A stretch of DNA of 64,000 bases from Pseudomonas fulva 12-X (GTDB lineage Bacteria; Pseudomonadota; Gammaproteobacteria; Pseudomonadales; Pseudomonadaceae), in the NCBI RefSeq assembly GCF_000213805.1, contig NC_015556.1, positions 1,550,001 through 1,614,000 of the forward strand, in the 5' to 3' direction. Numbering within the stretch: position 1 is the stretch's first letter; the number at the start of each line of letters is the position of its first letter. The position numbers were made by a program, and so were the translations under genes. Positions 6,532 to 14,916 of the stretch are shown piece after piece. Below the pieces are notes generated by a model. The model ran no database searches. It saw nothing but the letters and a program-made list of their open reading frames with translations, and was not told where the DNA came from.

Positions 6532-9299
6532 CCCAGGCTTCAACCTCTTCCCCGGTCCCCATCGCTGCCTGGGCGCGGCGATATATCGAGAACTTCAACT
6601 TGGCCCTGGTGCCGATCCCCGAGGGCGAAAAAGGCCCAACTGGTAAGGGCTGGAACAAGCCCGGCGGCTATATCACTGACGCGGCGAAGGCCGAGGCGCA
6701 CTGGACGAAGCACCCTAAGCAGAACATGGGTGTTTTGCTCGGTGCGAGCGGCGTTTGCTCGCTGGACGTCGACCACGTGGAGTGGACGCGCCAGGTGCTG
6801 AGCGACCTGCTGGGGATGAGCCTGGACGATGTGGCCGCCGAGCACGCGACCAGCGTGGGCAACCCTGAGCGCTTCCGCATCATGTTCGCGGTGCCGGCCG
6901 GCTGCGAGTTCAGCCGGCATTCGCTGGTGTGGCCCAACCCCGATGACCCGGACGGCTCGAAGCACAAGCTGGCCATGAGGGCGGTGAAGCGCGCCCAGGA
7001 GATTGGCGACAAGGATTCGGAAGCCGAGATGCGGGCGAAGGCCAAAGCGCTGGCACCAGTGACGGTGTTCGAACTGCGCGGCGGCGATGTGCAGGACGTA
7101 TTGCCGCCCTCGATCCACCCGGGTACCGGCCAGCCCTATACCTGGCGGACGGCTCCCAGCGGTGACTCGTTCGGCGAGCTGCCGCGCGACCTGGTGAACA
7201 TCTGGAGCAACTGGGAGGTGTTCAAGCGCATGGCGCTGGATGCCTGCCCCTGGGCGCCGAAGGCGCCGGAGCCCGCTGCCAAGAAGGGCGCAGCGGCGAA
7301 GCCGTCGCCGGCCGGCGCGAGCGGGAAGGGCGAGTCGGTGGTGGAGGCCTATAACCGCGCTTATGAAGCCGAAGGCCTGCTGCAGGCCGCCGGCTACATG
7401 AAGCGCGGCAAGAAGTGGCTGTACCCGGGCAGCTCGACGGGCCTGCCGGGTATCTCGATCAACGATGAAGGCCGGGTGTATTCGCACCACGGCGCCGACC
7501 CGTTGGCGAACGGCCACTGGAATGACCCGTTCGATGTCTTCTGCCTCCTTGAGCACGACGGCGACCAGAAGGCGGCGGTGAAGGCCGCGGCGAAGTTGCT
7601 CGGGCTTGATCACGCCAGCAAGCGCAAGGAAGTGGTGAAGCAGAACGGCCCGAAGGCGGATGCGCCGCCGGCAGACGCAGCGCCCGAGCTACCGCCGCAG
7701 GCTGATGATCTTCCCCCGGCCCCATCTGACGCGGCGGGCGGCAGCGAGGCCGGCACCACTGACACCGGGGGCGCGGGGGGAAGCTTCTCGCTGGCCTATC
7801 TGCTACGGCGGTATGCGCTGATCGAGGGCACCACCCATGTGTGGGATATCGACGCGGCGAAGAAGATCAAGAAGTCTGGCTTCATCGCGCATATCGGCAA
7901 AGAGTCGTTCAAGGAGTGGGAAGCGGTCACCGACAAGCGCAAGAAGCGGGTGAGCGAGGAATGGGTGAAGGACAACGAGCGTACCCAGGCGCTGGCCGGC
8001 AAGGCGCTCGGCGACTTCTCGATGCCGATGATGACGCGGTACGTGTACATCGACGGGACGAAGGACGCCTGGGACTACGCCAAGAAGCGGCGCATTGCCG
8101 AGGGCGCGGTAAAGATGGCCCTGGGCGATGCGTACAGCTTGTGGCTGAACAGCCCGGATCGGCGTGTGGTGGACATGAATCACATCGTGTTCGACCCGAC
8201 GATGACGCATGACCCTGAGGTGTATATCAACACCTTCGAAGGCCTGCCACTGCAGCCTGAGCGCGATGACGCGAAGTGCGAGAACCTGATCTGGCTCGTG
8301 TCGTTCCTATGCAACCACGCCGAGGACGCCACGCAGTGGCTGTCGCGCTTTCTGGCGTACCCGCTGCAGCACACGGGCGCCAAGCTGGATACGGCGGTGC
8401 TGATGCATTCGACGACCGAGGGCTCGGGCAAGAGCCTGTTGTTCTCGGTGGTAATGGGGCGCATCTACGGGCAGTACTCGGCGACGGTTGGGCAGACGCA
8501 GCTGGAAGGTTCGTTCAACGCCTGGCAGAGCGGGAAGATGTGGGCGGTGTTCGAGGAGGTTGTGAGCCGCGACCAGAAGTACAACCAGGTGGGGAAGATC
8601 AAGCAGCTGATCACCGGGCAGACGGTGCGCATCGAGTCGAAATTCGTGAACGGGTGGGAGGAGGCGTCGCACATGAATGCGGTGTTCCTCTCGAACGAGA
8701 TCGTGCCCTGGCCGATCAGCGACAGCGACCGGCGGTTTCTGGTGATGTGGCCCGAGGCGAAGCTGCCGGAAGAGCGGCAGAAGGCGATCAAGCACGAGCT
8801 TGATAACGGCGGGGTGGAGGCGTTCTACGCCTGGCTGCTGGCCTATGACCTGGGCAACTTCGACAAGCAGACCAAGCCGCCCGTGACGCCGGCGCGTGAC
8901 CGCCTGGTGGCGTTGAGCCGGGCGCCGTGGCAGACGTTCATGCATCTGTGGCGCCTGGGCGAGCTGGGCGCGGGCTTGTGGGGCGCCTGCCTGAGCAGCG
9001 ACCTGTATTCGTTGTTCCTCGAGTGGTGCCAGCGGGGTAAAGAGCACTCGATGAGCCAGACGAAGTTCTCGCTTTTCATCTCCACGATGGATGTGGACAA
9101 GACGCGCTCGATACCCTGGACGGACGGCAATACGCGGCGGTTCGCGGCGTTCTTCTTCCCGAAGGATGAGAGCTCCTTCCTGCCACCATCCGTCGAGGCG
9201 GCCGTGCTTGGCAAGCATGTGATCGAGTGGCGCGCCAGGGCGCGCCTGGCCGGCTGGCACGTGGATAAATGGGACCACGTGCAGCAGGTGGCAGCATGA
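6528..9299 (+). CDS. Phage primase-polymerase / SF3-type helicase (DUF5906)
   Basis: A 923-residue replication protein. The N-terminal region (about residues 10-220) looks like a bifunctional primase-polymerase domain, including the acidic motif CSLDVDHVEW. A proline/alanine-rich linker follows near residues 385-425. The C-terminal half carries a Walker A motif GSGKS at about residues 632-636 and downstream FEEVVSRDQKYN and FLSNEIVPWPISDSDRRF segments typical of DUF5906 phage helicases. It therefore probably both primes and unwinds DNA. The ATG at 6528 overlaps the previous stop. A cluster of TGTGTTGGG repeats begins 14 bases after its stop, which suggests that it acts at an adjacent origin. 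Confidence 0.85.
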   Translation: MTQASTSSPVPIAAWARRYIENFNLALVPIPEGEKGPTGKGWNKPGGYITDAAKAEAHWTKHPKQNMGVLLGASGVCSLDVDHVEWTRQVLSDLLGMSLDDVAAEHATSVGNPERFRIMFAVPAGCEFSRHSLVWPNPDDPDGSKHKLAMRAVKRAQEIGDKDSEAEMRAKAKALAPVTVFELRGGDVQDVLPPSIHPGTGQPYTWRTAPSGDSFGELPRDLVNIWSNWEVFKRMALDACPWAPKAPEPAAKKGAAAKPSPAGASGKGESVVEAYNRAYEAEGLLQAAGYMKRGKKWLYPGSSTGLPGISINDEGRVYSHHGADPLANGHWNDPFDVFCLLEHDGDQKAAVKAAAKLLGLDHASKRKEVVKQNGPKADAPPADAAPELPPQADDLPPAPSDAAGGSEAGTTDTGGAGGSFSLAYLLRRYALIEGTTHVWDIDAAKKIKKSGFIAHIGKESFKEWEAVTDKRKKRVSEEWVKDNERTQALAGKALGDFSMPMMTRYVYIDGTKDAWDYAKKRRIAEGAVKMALGDAYSLWLNSPDRRVVDMNHIVFDPTMTHDPEVYINTFEGLPLQPERDDAKCENLIWLVSFLCNHAEDATQWLSRFLAYPLQHTGAKLDTAVLMHSTTEGSGKSLLFSVVMGRIYGQYSATVGQTQLEGSFNAWQSGKMWAVFEEVVSRDQKYNQVGKIKQLITGQTVRIESKFVNGWEEASHMNAVFLSNEIVPWPISDSDRRFLVMWPEAKLPEERQKAIKHELDNGGVEAFYAWLLAYDLGNFDKQTKPPVTPARDRLVALSRAPWQTFMHLWRLGELGAGLWGACLSSDLYSLFLEWCQRGKEHSMSQTKFSLFISTMDVDKTRSIPWTDGNTRRFAAFFFPKDESSFLPPSVEAAVLGKHVIEWRARARLAGWHVDKWDHVQQVAA

Positions 9300-9312
9300 C
9301 TACGGCCAAAAG

Positions 9313-9622
9313 TGTGTTGGGTGTGTTGGGACTGTGTTGGGTTGGTTTTGGCAACCTTACACACATTGCACCCTGTAATTCCGGGCGTTGTGGCGGTGTG
9401 TGTTGGGTGTGTTGGGTTTACGCGCCCGCGCGCGTGCGTATGCGAAAAAAATCACTCTCCCTCTCATGGGGTAACCCTTCAAGCGGCTGCATTTTTTCTC
9501 CACGCGAGACCCTGAAAAACCTTACCAACCCAACACACCTTACACACAGTGCTTTAAAGCATTGTTTTGAAAGGGTTTTGGTTGTGTTGGGTGTGTGTTG
9601 GGTTGAGCGATTTTGTGTTGGG
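9313..9622 (+). repeat. Iteron-like array of TGTGTTGGG; candidate phage replication origin
   Basis: Nine exact copies of TGTGTTGGG occur in 310 bases: direct copies starting at 9313, 9322, 9333, 9399, 9408, 9583, 9594 and 9614, and one inverted copy at 9529-9537. Pairs are spaced 9-11 bases apart, about one helical turn. The interval also has a perfect palindrome GCTTTAAAGC at 9551-9560 and short A and T runs near 9445 and 9492. No gene fits the stretch from 9300 to 9648. Repeats of this kind next to a primase-helicase gene are typical of initiator-binding origins; that function is inference. Confidence 0.65.
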
Positions 9623-9648
9623 TTGGGTTTTGAGCGGGGGAATGGGCG

Positions 9649-10224
9649 ATGAATGAGGTGATCGAGGCTCTGTTGGTGGCGTGGGGCAACGAAGTGATCA
9701 GCCCGGCCCTGGATGTGAGCATCCGCTCGCCACTGGGCACGATGGATGAAGAAGGGGCGCGTGGGGTTGGTGGGTCACGGTGCCTGTCGAGCGTTGAGTG
9801 CGAGGTGGCGGTGAGCCGTGCTTCGGCTGCCGTCGACCGTGGCATCACGCTACTGGCCGCCGACGAGGTGGACGGTGGCCTGGGGTCGAAGGGCAGGGCG
9901 CTGCGGTATTTGGCAGTGGTGCGTTACACGTCGCGGCCGAAGCTGGCGGTAGCTGCGCAGTGCCACACGCTGGGCATCAGCATGCGGACGTATCGCACGC
10001 GCGTCGGCGAGCTGCACCAGGAGCTGGCCAAGGTGCTGCCTGGCATAGCGGCCGAGCGGGATGTGGAAGAGCGTGGTACCGATGCGGCGACAGCTGCTCG
10101 GTCGCGGGCGCGTGCCGTGCGGTCGGCTGCCAAGGCTGAAGCGACACGCCTGGAGCTGTTGAAGGCGACCGGCAGGGCGAATCGGGATGCCTACCGGTCG
10201 GCGGTGAAAGCCTGTGACCTATGA
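9649..10224 (+). CDS. Putative late-gene regulator (Q-like position), HTH protein
   Basis: A 191-residue protein. The middle contains a sequence that can form a helix-turn-helix, LAVAAQCHTLGISMRTYRTR at about residues 100-119, similar in style to sigma region 4 or phage antiterminator domains. The C-terminal third is Arg/Ala-rich and helical. It is the last gene before the holins and head genes, which is where lambdoid phages place the Q antiterminator. I infer a late regulator from position and the HTH; no family is firmly recognised. Confidence 0.5.
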   Translation: MNEVIEALLVAWGNEVISPALDVSIRSPLGTMDEEGARGVGGSRCLSSVECEVAVSRASAAVDRGITLLAADEVDGGLGSKGRALRYLAVVRYTSRPKLAVAAQCHTLGISMRTYRTRVGELHQELAKVLPGIAAERDVEERGTDAATAARSRARAVRSAAKAEATRLELLKATGRANRDAYRSAVKACDL

Positions 10225-10245
10225 CCGTTCGTCGGGGTGATTTGT

Positions 10246-10289
10246 CGTGAACCGTGCGCGAACCATGCGTGAACCCTGCGTGAATCGTT
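10246..10289 (+). repeat. Four tandem 11-bp repeats before the late genes
   Basis: Units are CGTGAACCGTG, CGCGAACCATG, CGTGAACCCTG and CGTGAATCGTT, directly head to tail, with consensus CGTGAACCNTG. Eleven bases is close to one helical turn and not a multiple of three, which argues for protein binding rather than coding. The array lies between the putative late regulator and the holin genes. A binding site for that regulator is a reasonable guess. Confidence 0.55.
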
Positions 10290-10509
10290 CAAGCCAAAAC
10301 AGCCCGTTGCGGGCGTTGCATGTCGGGGGGTAAAAGGTGCCCAGGCTTTATTGCGGTGCCCGCGATAAACACCCTGCACGGTGCTGTGCAACTCGACGGT
10401 CGCTCCCCCGCGCCGTCACCGCCCTCGAAAGGGGGCAACCTTTCCGAAGCCCTGCCGACCTGGCGGGGCTTCTTCGTTTCTGGCCCCTGGCCGCTTGGGA
10501 GTATTCACG

Positions 10510-10869
10510 ATGGCCGAGCCGACAGTCGCAGCGATTGGTGTCGCCGGTGCGGTGGGGGCCGGGCTATCGGGTTTCTTCGTGGGTGTCGATGGCAATGCGG
10601 CGACCGGCGCGTTGTGCGGGGCGCTAGTGTTCGTGACGACACGCCCTGATCTCGGGTTGCTCGAGCGAATCGTGTACTTTTTCGTCAGCTTGGTGATGGG
10701 CTACCTGTTCAGCCCCGCGCTATCTGAGCTGGAGTTCCAGGGTATCCGGCCGTTCGCCTATTCGGGGCCAGCAGCTTTCGCGGCTGCCGCCCTGGTCGTG
10801 ACCGTCACTGTGGTGGCGATCAAGAAGCGCGGGCCACCGCCGCCCGTTACGGGAGACGCTGATGGCTAG
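10510..10869 (+). CDS. Phage holin
   Basis: A 119-residue membrane protein. The start MAEPTVAAIGVAGAVGAGLSG, the GVDGNAATGALCGALVFV segment (residues about 25-42) and two further hydrophobic segments near residues 55-75 and 90-108 match the small putative holin family common in Pseudomonas phages. A charged, proline-rich tail (KKRGPPPP) follows. Holins form inner-membrane lesions that time lysis. It overlaps the next membrane protein by eight bases. The ATG at 10510 is chosen because the upstream frame lacks membrane-protein character. Confidence 0.75.
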   Translation: MAEPTVAAIGVAGAVGAGLSGFFVGVDGNAATGALCGALVFVTTRPDLGLLERIVYFFVSLVMGYLFSPALSELEFQGIRPFAYSGPAAFAAAALVVTVTVVAIKKRGPPPPVTGDADG

Positions 10870-11182
10870 TTTGATCATGACCCAGGCCACGTTCTGGCTG
10901 TGCGTGGTGCTGTTCGTTCGGTTGTTCACGTTTCAGCGTGGCGCCCTTCGCTTTCGGCGCGCCATGTCGTGCCTCGCCTACTTGGCGATGGCCAGTGCAG
11001 GGGCGGCGGTGATCCACATACTGCAGGGCGATCTGGTGTTACCTGGGCATGCGTGGCCGCTGGTGGTGCTGCTGGCGATCTTCACTGGGCTGGTGTTGCG
11101 GGCCCGCGGCAACCTGGCTGCTGTGCTGCGCCCAGGGGCTGGCTGGAATGGGCTGGAGCGGCGTCGCAGCAATGAGGGGTAG
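10862..11182 (+). CDS. LydA-like phage holin family protein
   Basis: A 106-residue protein with three hydrophobic segments (about residues 8-24, 38-55 and 63-80) and a basic C-terminus. It resembles the LydA-type phage holin family. It overlaps the first holin gene by eight bases. Two membrane proteins in tandem suggest a holin and a modulator, such as an antiholin, but which has which role cannot be seen. The rest of the lysis genes are more than 22 kb away at 33727-34909. Confidence 0.6.
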   Translation: MASLIMTQATFWLCVVLFVRLFTFQRGALRFRRAMSCLAYLAMASAGAAVIHILQGDLVLPGHAWPLVVLLAIFTGLVLRARGNLAAVLRPGAGWNGLERRRSNEG

Positions 11183-11963
11183 CATCACCGCCGGTGACCT
11201 CGACGATGCGTTGGCCGCGCTCAGGCAGTTGGAGCCGAAGCTGGCGAACGCCGCGTTGGCCGATGCGCTGAACCACACGCTCAACCAGGCCGCGCCATTG
11301 GTACGTGCCGAGATGCGCGACGTGTTCGACCGTCCGACGCCGTTCACGCTGAACTCCATCCGCAAGATCAACGCACGGCCCAACAATCTGGAAGCTGCGT
11401 TGTGGATCAAGGATGACAAGGACGGCGCAGCCACCGGCAAGCAGTTCGCCCCTGAAGACTGGGTGGCGCCGCAGGTGTTCGGTGGTGGTCGCCAGCAGCG
11501 AGCGTCCGAGACCTGGCTACGTCAGGCGGGAATTCTGCCGTCCGGGCTGTTTGCCGTGCCTGGTGCGGGGGCGCGCCTCGATCAGTACGGCAACATGCAG
11601 CGCGGCCACATGATGCAAATCCTGTCCGGGCTGAAGGCGCTGAACCGGTCCGGGTCTGATCACAGCGCGACGGCAAGTCGTCGATCGCTACGCAAGGGCC
11701 ACGCTCTGGCGTTCTTCGTGATGAAACGGGGCAAGACGCCCATCGGGATCGCTGAGCGACGCGGCAAGTCGGTGAGCATGGTCATCGCCTTCGTACGTCA
11801 GCCGCAATATCGCGAGCGCCTGGACTTCCATGGTGTGGTGCGGCGAGTCGCCGAGAACGATGCGCAGCTCGAAGCGAACATCGACAAGGCCATAGCCGAT
11901 GCCCTGAGCGGTCGGCTGCCGACCAGCTTCAGCCGTCGCCCTGGCGGCAGGCGGGCAGGGTAG
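11172..11963 (+). CDS. Phage structural/assembly protein, unknown (possibly tail protein Z-like)
   Basis: A 263-residue protein starting at the ATG at 11172 (MRGSITAGDLDDALAALRQL). The N-terminal 70 residues, ALNHTLNQAAPLVRAEMRDVF, recall phage minor tail or neck proteins of the gpZ type, while the C-terminus is very basic. It sits just upstream of the terminase genes, a place where some Pseudomonas siphophages carry such a gene. The family call is weak. It overlaps the holin-like gene by 11 bases. Confidence 0.45.
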   Translation: MRGSITAGDLDDALAALRQLEPKLANAALADALNHTLNQAAPLVRAEMRDVFDRPTPFTLNSIRKINARPNNLEAALWIKDDKDGAATGKQFAPEDWVAPQVFGGGRQQRASETWLRQAGILPSGLFAVPGAGARLDQYGNMQRGHMMQILSGLKALNRSGSDHSATASRRSLRKGHALAFFVMKRGKTPIGIAERRGKSVSMVIAFVRQPQYRERLDFHGVVRRVAENDAQLEANIDKAIADALSGRLPTSFSRRPGGRRAG

Positions 11964-12011
11964 CTGAGGGCGGCGCCCCGGCTGCGAAAGGGCCGGGGGC
12001 CCCTGGGGCCG

Positions 12012-12128
12012 CGGGGCTCGCAAGGGTAATTCGAGCCCCGCTCTCGCGCTAGTGGGAGGCCGTGAGAGTTAGTTAACAGGGGTTAATTCGGTTAATTCCT
12101 TGGGTAATTCTGGTTAACAGGTGAATTC
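12012..12128 (+). promoter_or_regulatory. Candidate packaging site: hairpin plus GGTTAATTC repeats
   Basis: A perfect inverted repeat CGGGGCTCG/CGAGCCCCG (12012-12020 and 12032-12040, 11-base loop) is followed by an AT-rich block directly before the small terminase gene. GGTTAATTC occurs at 12081-12089 and 12090-12098, with variants GGGTAATTC at 12102-12110 and GGTGAATTC at 12120-12128. GTTAACAGG occurs at 12073-12081 and 12113-12121. Small terminase subunits bind repeated sites near their own gene in lambda-like phages, so this is a plausible cos or pac region. Confidence 0.5.
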
Positions 12129-12710
12129 ATGGCGGTCATGTCTAAGGCTGAGTTCGCGGATAGCCGCGGCTGGTCTCGGCCGTATGTATCCAAGCTGGTC
12201 AGCCAGGGGCGCTTGGTACTGACCGATGACGGCAAGAAGATCGATGTCGAGGCCAGCCTCGCGCTGTTGGGTGAGACAGCCGACCCAAGCAAGGCCGGCG
12301 TAGCGGAGCGGCACCAGCGCGACCGAGCTGAAAAGGGCGTGCATGCGCTCGTTTCGCCCTTGGCCCCGCCATCGACCGCGCCAGGCGGTGGCGGTGGCGA
12401 CAGCTACCAGAAGGCGAGGGCGCACCGCGAAACATACTTGGCTCTGCTCGCCGAGGACGAATTCCTCAAGGGCCGCGGCGAGCTGGTCGAACGCAAGGCG
12501 GTCGACACCGCCGCTTTCAACACCGCGCGTACGGTGCGCGACCTGTTCCTGGGGCTGCCGCCCAAGATTGCCGGCGAGCTGATCGCGATCACCGACACCT
12601 GGGAGATGGAACGAAAGCTTACCGAGCTGTTTCGCGGCGTCCTTGAGGATGCCGCCAGCCTGGTGCAGCTGGACGCCGAGATCGAGCAGGGGACAAAGGA
12701 GCCGAACTAG
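12129..12710 (+). CDS. Terminase small subunit (Nu1-like)
   Basis: A 193-residue DNA-packaging protein. The N-terminus (MAVMSKAEFADSRGWSRPYV followed by SKLVSQGRL) is the winged helix-turn-helix of Nu1-type small terminases, which recognises the packaging site. A glycine/proline-rich linker near residues 78-92 leads to a helical oligomerisation region. It is followed two bases later by the large subunit. The alternative start at 12138 would remove only three residues. The repeat cluster immediately upstream is its likely binding site. Confidence 0.8.
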   Translation: MAVMSKAEFADSRGWSRPYVSKLVSQGRLVLTDDGKKIDVEASLALLGETADPSKAGVAERHQRDRAEKGVHALVSPLAPPSTAPGGGGGDSYQKARAHRETYLALLAEDEFLKGRGELVERKAVDTAAFNTARTVRDLFLGLPPKIAGELIAITDTWEMERKLTELFRGVLEDAASLVQLDAEIEQGTKEPN

Positions 12711-12712
12711 CC

Positions 12713-14683
12713 ATGCAACATCCGTATGCCGACGGTGCCGCCACGTACCGTGCGGCATACCTGCGGGGCCTGCACTTGGACCCCGAACTATGGATCGACC
12801 AGTGGGCCGACCACTACCAGCGGATCCCCAAGGACACCGGCGCCGCGGAGCCCGGTAAGTACCACACCGACCGCACGCCGTTCGCGCGTGAGCCGATGCG
12901 CTGCCTGTCGCCGCTGCATCCCTGCAAACGCGTGGTGACCATGGTCGCCTCGCAGATGATGAAGACGCAGATCGCGCTCAACTGGATCGGCGGCAACGTG
13001 CACATGGCGCCGGCCAACATTCTGGCGCTGCTGCCGAGCGAGAAGCTGGCCCGCCGGGTGTCCAGCCGGATCGACAAGACGATCAAGGCGGTGCCGGAGC
13101 TCAAGGAGCGTGTGGCAAAGCCTCGCTCCCGTGACGCGCGCAACACCCTGGATACCAAGGAGTTCGAGGGCGGCACGCTGTATTGCACGACCGCAGGCTC
13201 GGCCGCCAACCTGGCGGAGCTGGCCGCTCGCTACATCTACGGAGACGAGATCGACCGTTGGGATGTGGACGTCGACAGCGAAGGCGACCCCATCGAGCTG
13301 GCCGAAGCGCGCGGCACCACGTTCGGCCGTAAGGCGAAGTTCTACTTCTCCAGCTCGCCGACGATCAAGGGTGCCTCGCGCATCGACGATCTTTACGAGC
13401 AGAGCGACAAACGCCGCTACTTCGTGCCATGCCCGCACTGCGGACAGAACCAGGTGCTTGAGTGGGCCAACCTCAAGTGGACCGACGACTACAAGCGCGT
13501 CGACTACCTCTGCAGCAACGCCGAGTGCGGCGCGCTGATTGAGGAGCACCACAAGACGGCCATGCTGCTGGCTGGCGAGTGGCGCGCTACGGCGACGGGC
13601 GACGGCGAGACGGTGGGCTTCCACCTCAACGCGCTCTATTCGCCGCTGGGCTGGCTGTCCTGGCAGAGCTTGGCAAAGCAGTACGACAAGGCCAAAGCCG
13701 CGGCTGACCGTGGCGATAACGAGCCCATGCAAGTGTTCTACAACACCCGCCTGGCGCTCGTGTGGGACGCCGCCCAGGAGATGACCAAGGCTGACGAACT
13801 GAAGAAGCGCGCCGAGGACTATCGCCTGGGCACGGTGCCGGCTGGAGCGTTGATTCTCACCGCCGCCGTTGACGTGCAGCATAACCGGCTCGAATTGCTG
13901 GTGATTGGCTGGGGCGAGGGGTTGGAGCGCTGGGTGGTGGACTACGTTGTTGTGCCGGGTGACCCGGCAGTGCAGCGCACCTGGCTGGATCTGGACGAGC
14001 AACTGAAGCGCCGGTACCGGCACGCCTCTGGCGTCGAGCTGGCCATCTGTGCGACGGCGGTCGACTCCGGTGGTCACCACACCGATGAGGTCTACCAGTT
14101 CACCCGGTTACGCCGCTGGCGGAAAGTGTTCGCGGTGAAGGGGGCGAGCAAGCCCGGCCGCCCTGTGCTGGCTCAGCGCCCCTCGAAAGTCGATGTGACG
14201 TACAACGGGCAAACCGAGAAACAGGGCGCCGAGCTCTGGATCATCGGCACCGACACGGCGAAGGACTGGATCTACAACCGTTACCCGTTCGCCGACGGCC
14301 CAGGTGCATTGCACTTCTCGACAGACCTGCCCGATGAGTTCTACGCCCAGGCCGTGGCAGAGCGAAAGATCACCGTCTACGTGAAGGGCTACAAGCGCAC
14401 CGTCTGGGTGAAAGGTAAGGCCGAGCGCAACGAAGTACTCGACCTACTGGTTTACAACCAGGCCGCAGCCCAGTTCCTGGGACTGCATCGTTATCACCTG
14501 GGCGAGTGGAGCAAGCTGCGCGCTGCGGTCAGCCAGGGCAGCCTGTTCGCGCAGCCTGCTGCCAGCAGCAACGTTGCGGCCCTGCAGGAAGAGACCGTGA
14601 AAGCAGCCAGCCCGCCACCCCCGAAGCCCGCACCCCAACCAACTGCGCGCCGCGTATCCCGCAGCGCCTACCTCAAACGATGA
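12713..14683 (+). CDS. Terminase large subunit (lambda gpA-like)
   Basis: A 656-residue ATPase-nuclease that packages DNA into the prohead. The variant Walker A region MVASQMMKTQIALNWIG lies at about residues 77-93, and the Walker B-like YIYGDEIDRWD follows near residues 178-188. A four-cysteine zinc-like segment (CPHCGQ... CSNAEC) lies near residues 241-270. The nuclease domain begins around ILTAAVDVQHNRLELLVIGWG at about residue 380. Length and order match lambda gpA. Nothing suggests inactivation. Confidence 0.9.
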   Translation: MQHPYADGAATYRAAYLRGLHLDPELWIDQWADHYQRIPKDTGAAEPGKYHTDRTPFAREPMRCLSPLHPCKRVVTMVASQMMKTQIALNWIGGNVHMAPANILALLPSEKLARRVSSRIDKTIKAVPELKERVAKPRSRDARNTLDTKEFEGGTLYCTTAGSAANLAELAARYIYGDEIDRWDVDVDSEGDPIELAEARGTTFGRKAKFYFSSSPTIKGASRIDDLYEQSDKRRYFVPCPHCGQNQVLEWANLKWTDDYKRVDYLCSNAECGALIEEHHKTAMLLAGEWRATATGDGETVGFHLNALYSPLGWLSWQSLAKQYDKAKAAADRGDNEPMQVFYNTRLALVWDAAQEMTKADELKKRAEDYRLGTVPAGALILTAAVDVQHNRLELLVIGWGEGLERWVVDYVVVPGDPAVQRTWLDLDEQLKRRYRHASGVELAICATAVDSGGHHTDEVYQFTRLRRWRKVFAVKGASKPGRPVLAQRPSKVDVTYNGQTEKQGAELWIIGTDTAKDWIYNRYPFADGPGALHFSTDLPDEFYAQAVAERKITVYVKGYKRTVWVKGKAERNEVLDLLVYNQAAAQFLGLHRYHLGEWSKLRAAVSQGSLFAQPAASSNVAALQEETVKAASPPPPKPAPQPTARRVSRSAYLKR

Positions 14684-14697
14684 CAAGAGGGCCGCCG

Positions 14698-14916
14698 ATG
14701 GCCAGCGCACAGGAGCGCCTGGACGAAGTCCGGGCGTCAATTCAGGACATCCTGACCAAGGGGCAGAGCGTCAGTAAGGGTGACCGTCGGCTGGATCGGG
14801 CGGCCCTTGCGAGCCTGCGTATGTTGGAAGAGCAGTACGCCGCCGAAGCTGCCCGCGAGGCACGTGTGGGCCGCCCGCGGCAGATCCGGTTATACACCCG
14901 CGGCAAGGGGGCATGA
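14698..14916 (+). CDS. Head-tail joining protein (gpW-like)
   Basis: A 72-residue helical protein (MASAQERLDEVRASIQDILT then KGQSVSKGDRRLDRAALASL) matching the size and layout of lambda gpW, about 68 residues, which seals the packaged head. An in-frame ATG at 14680 overlapping the terminase stop would add six residues. The GAGGG just before 14698 favours the shorter form. It overlaps the portal gene by four bases. Confidence 0.75.
   Translation: MASAQERLDEVRASIQDILTKGQSVSKGDRRLDRAALASLRMLEEQYAAEAAREARVGRPRQIRLYTRGKGA

Noticed and set aside
12788..14080. Long leftward open frame opposite terminase gene
   Set aside because: It is a shadow of the large terminase gene in GC-rich DNA; its translation has no recognisable domain.
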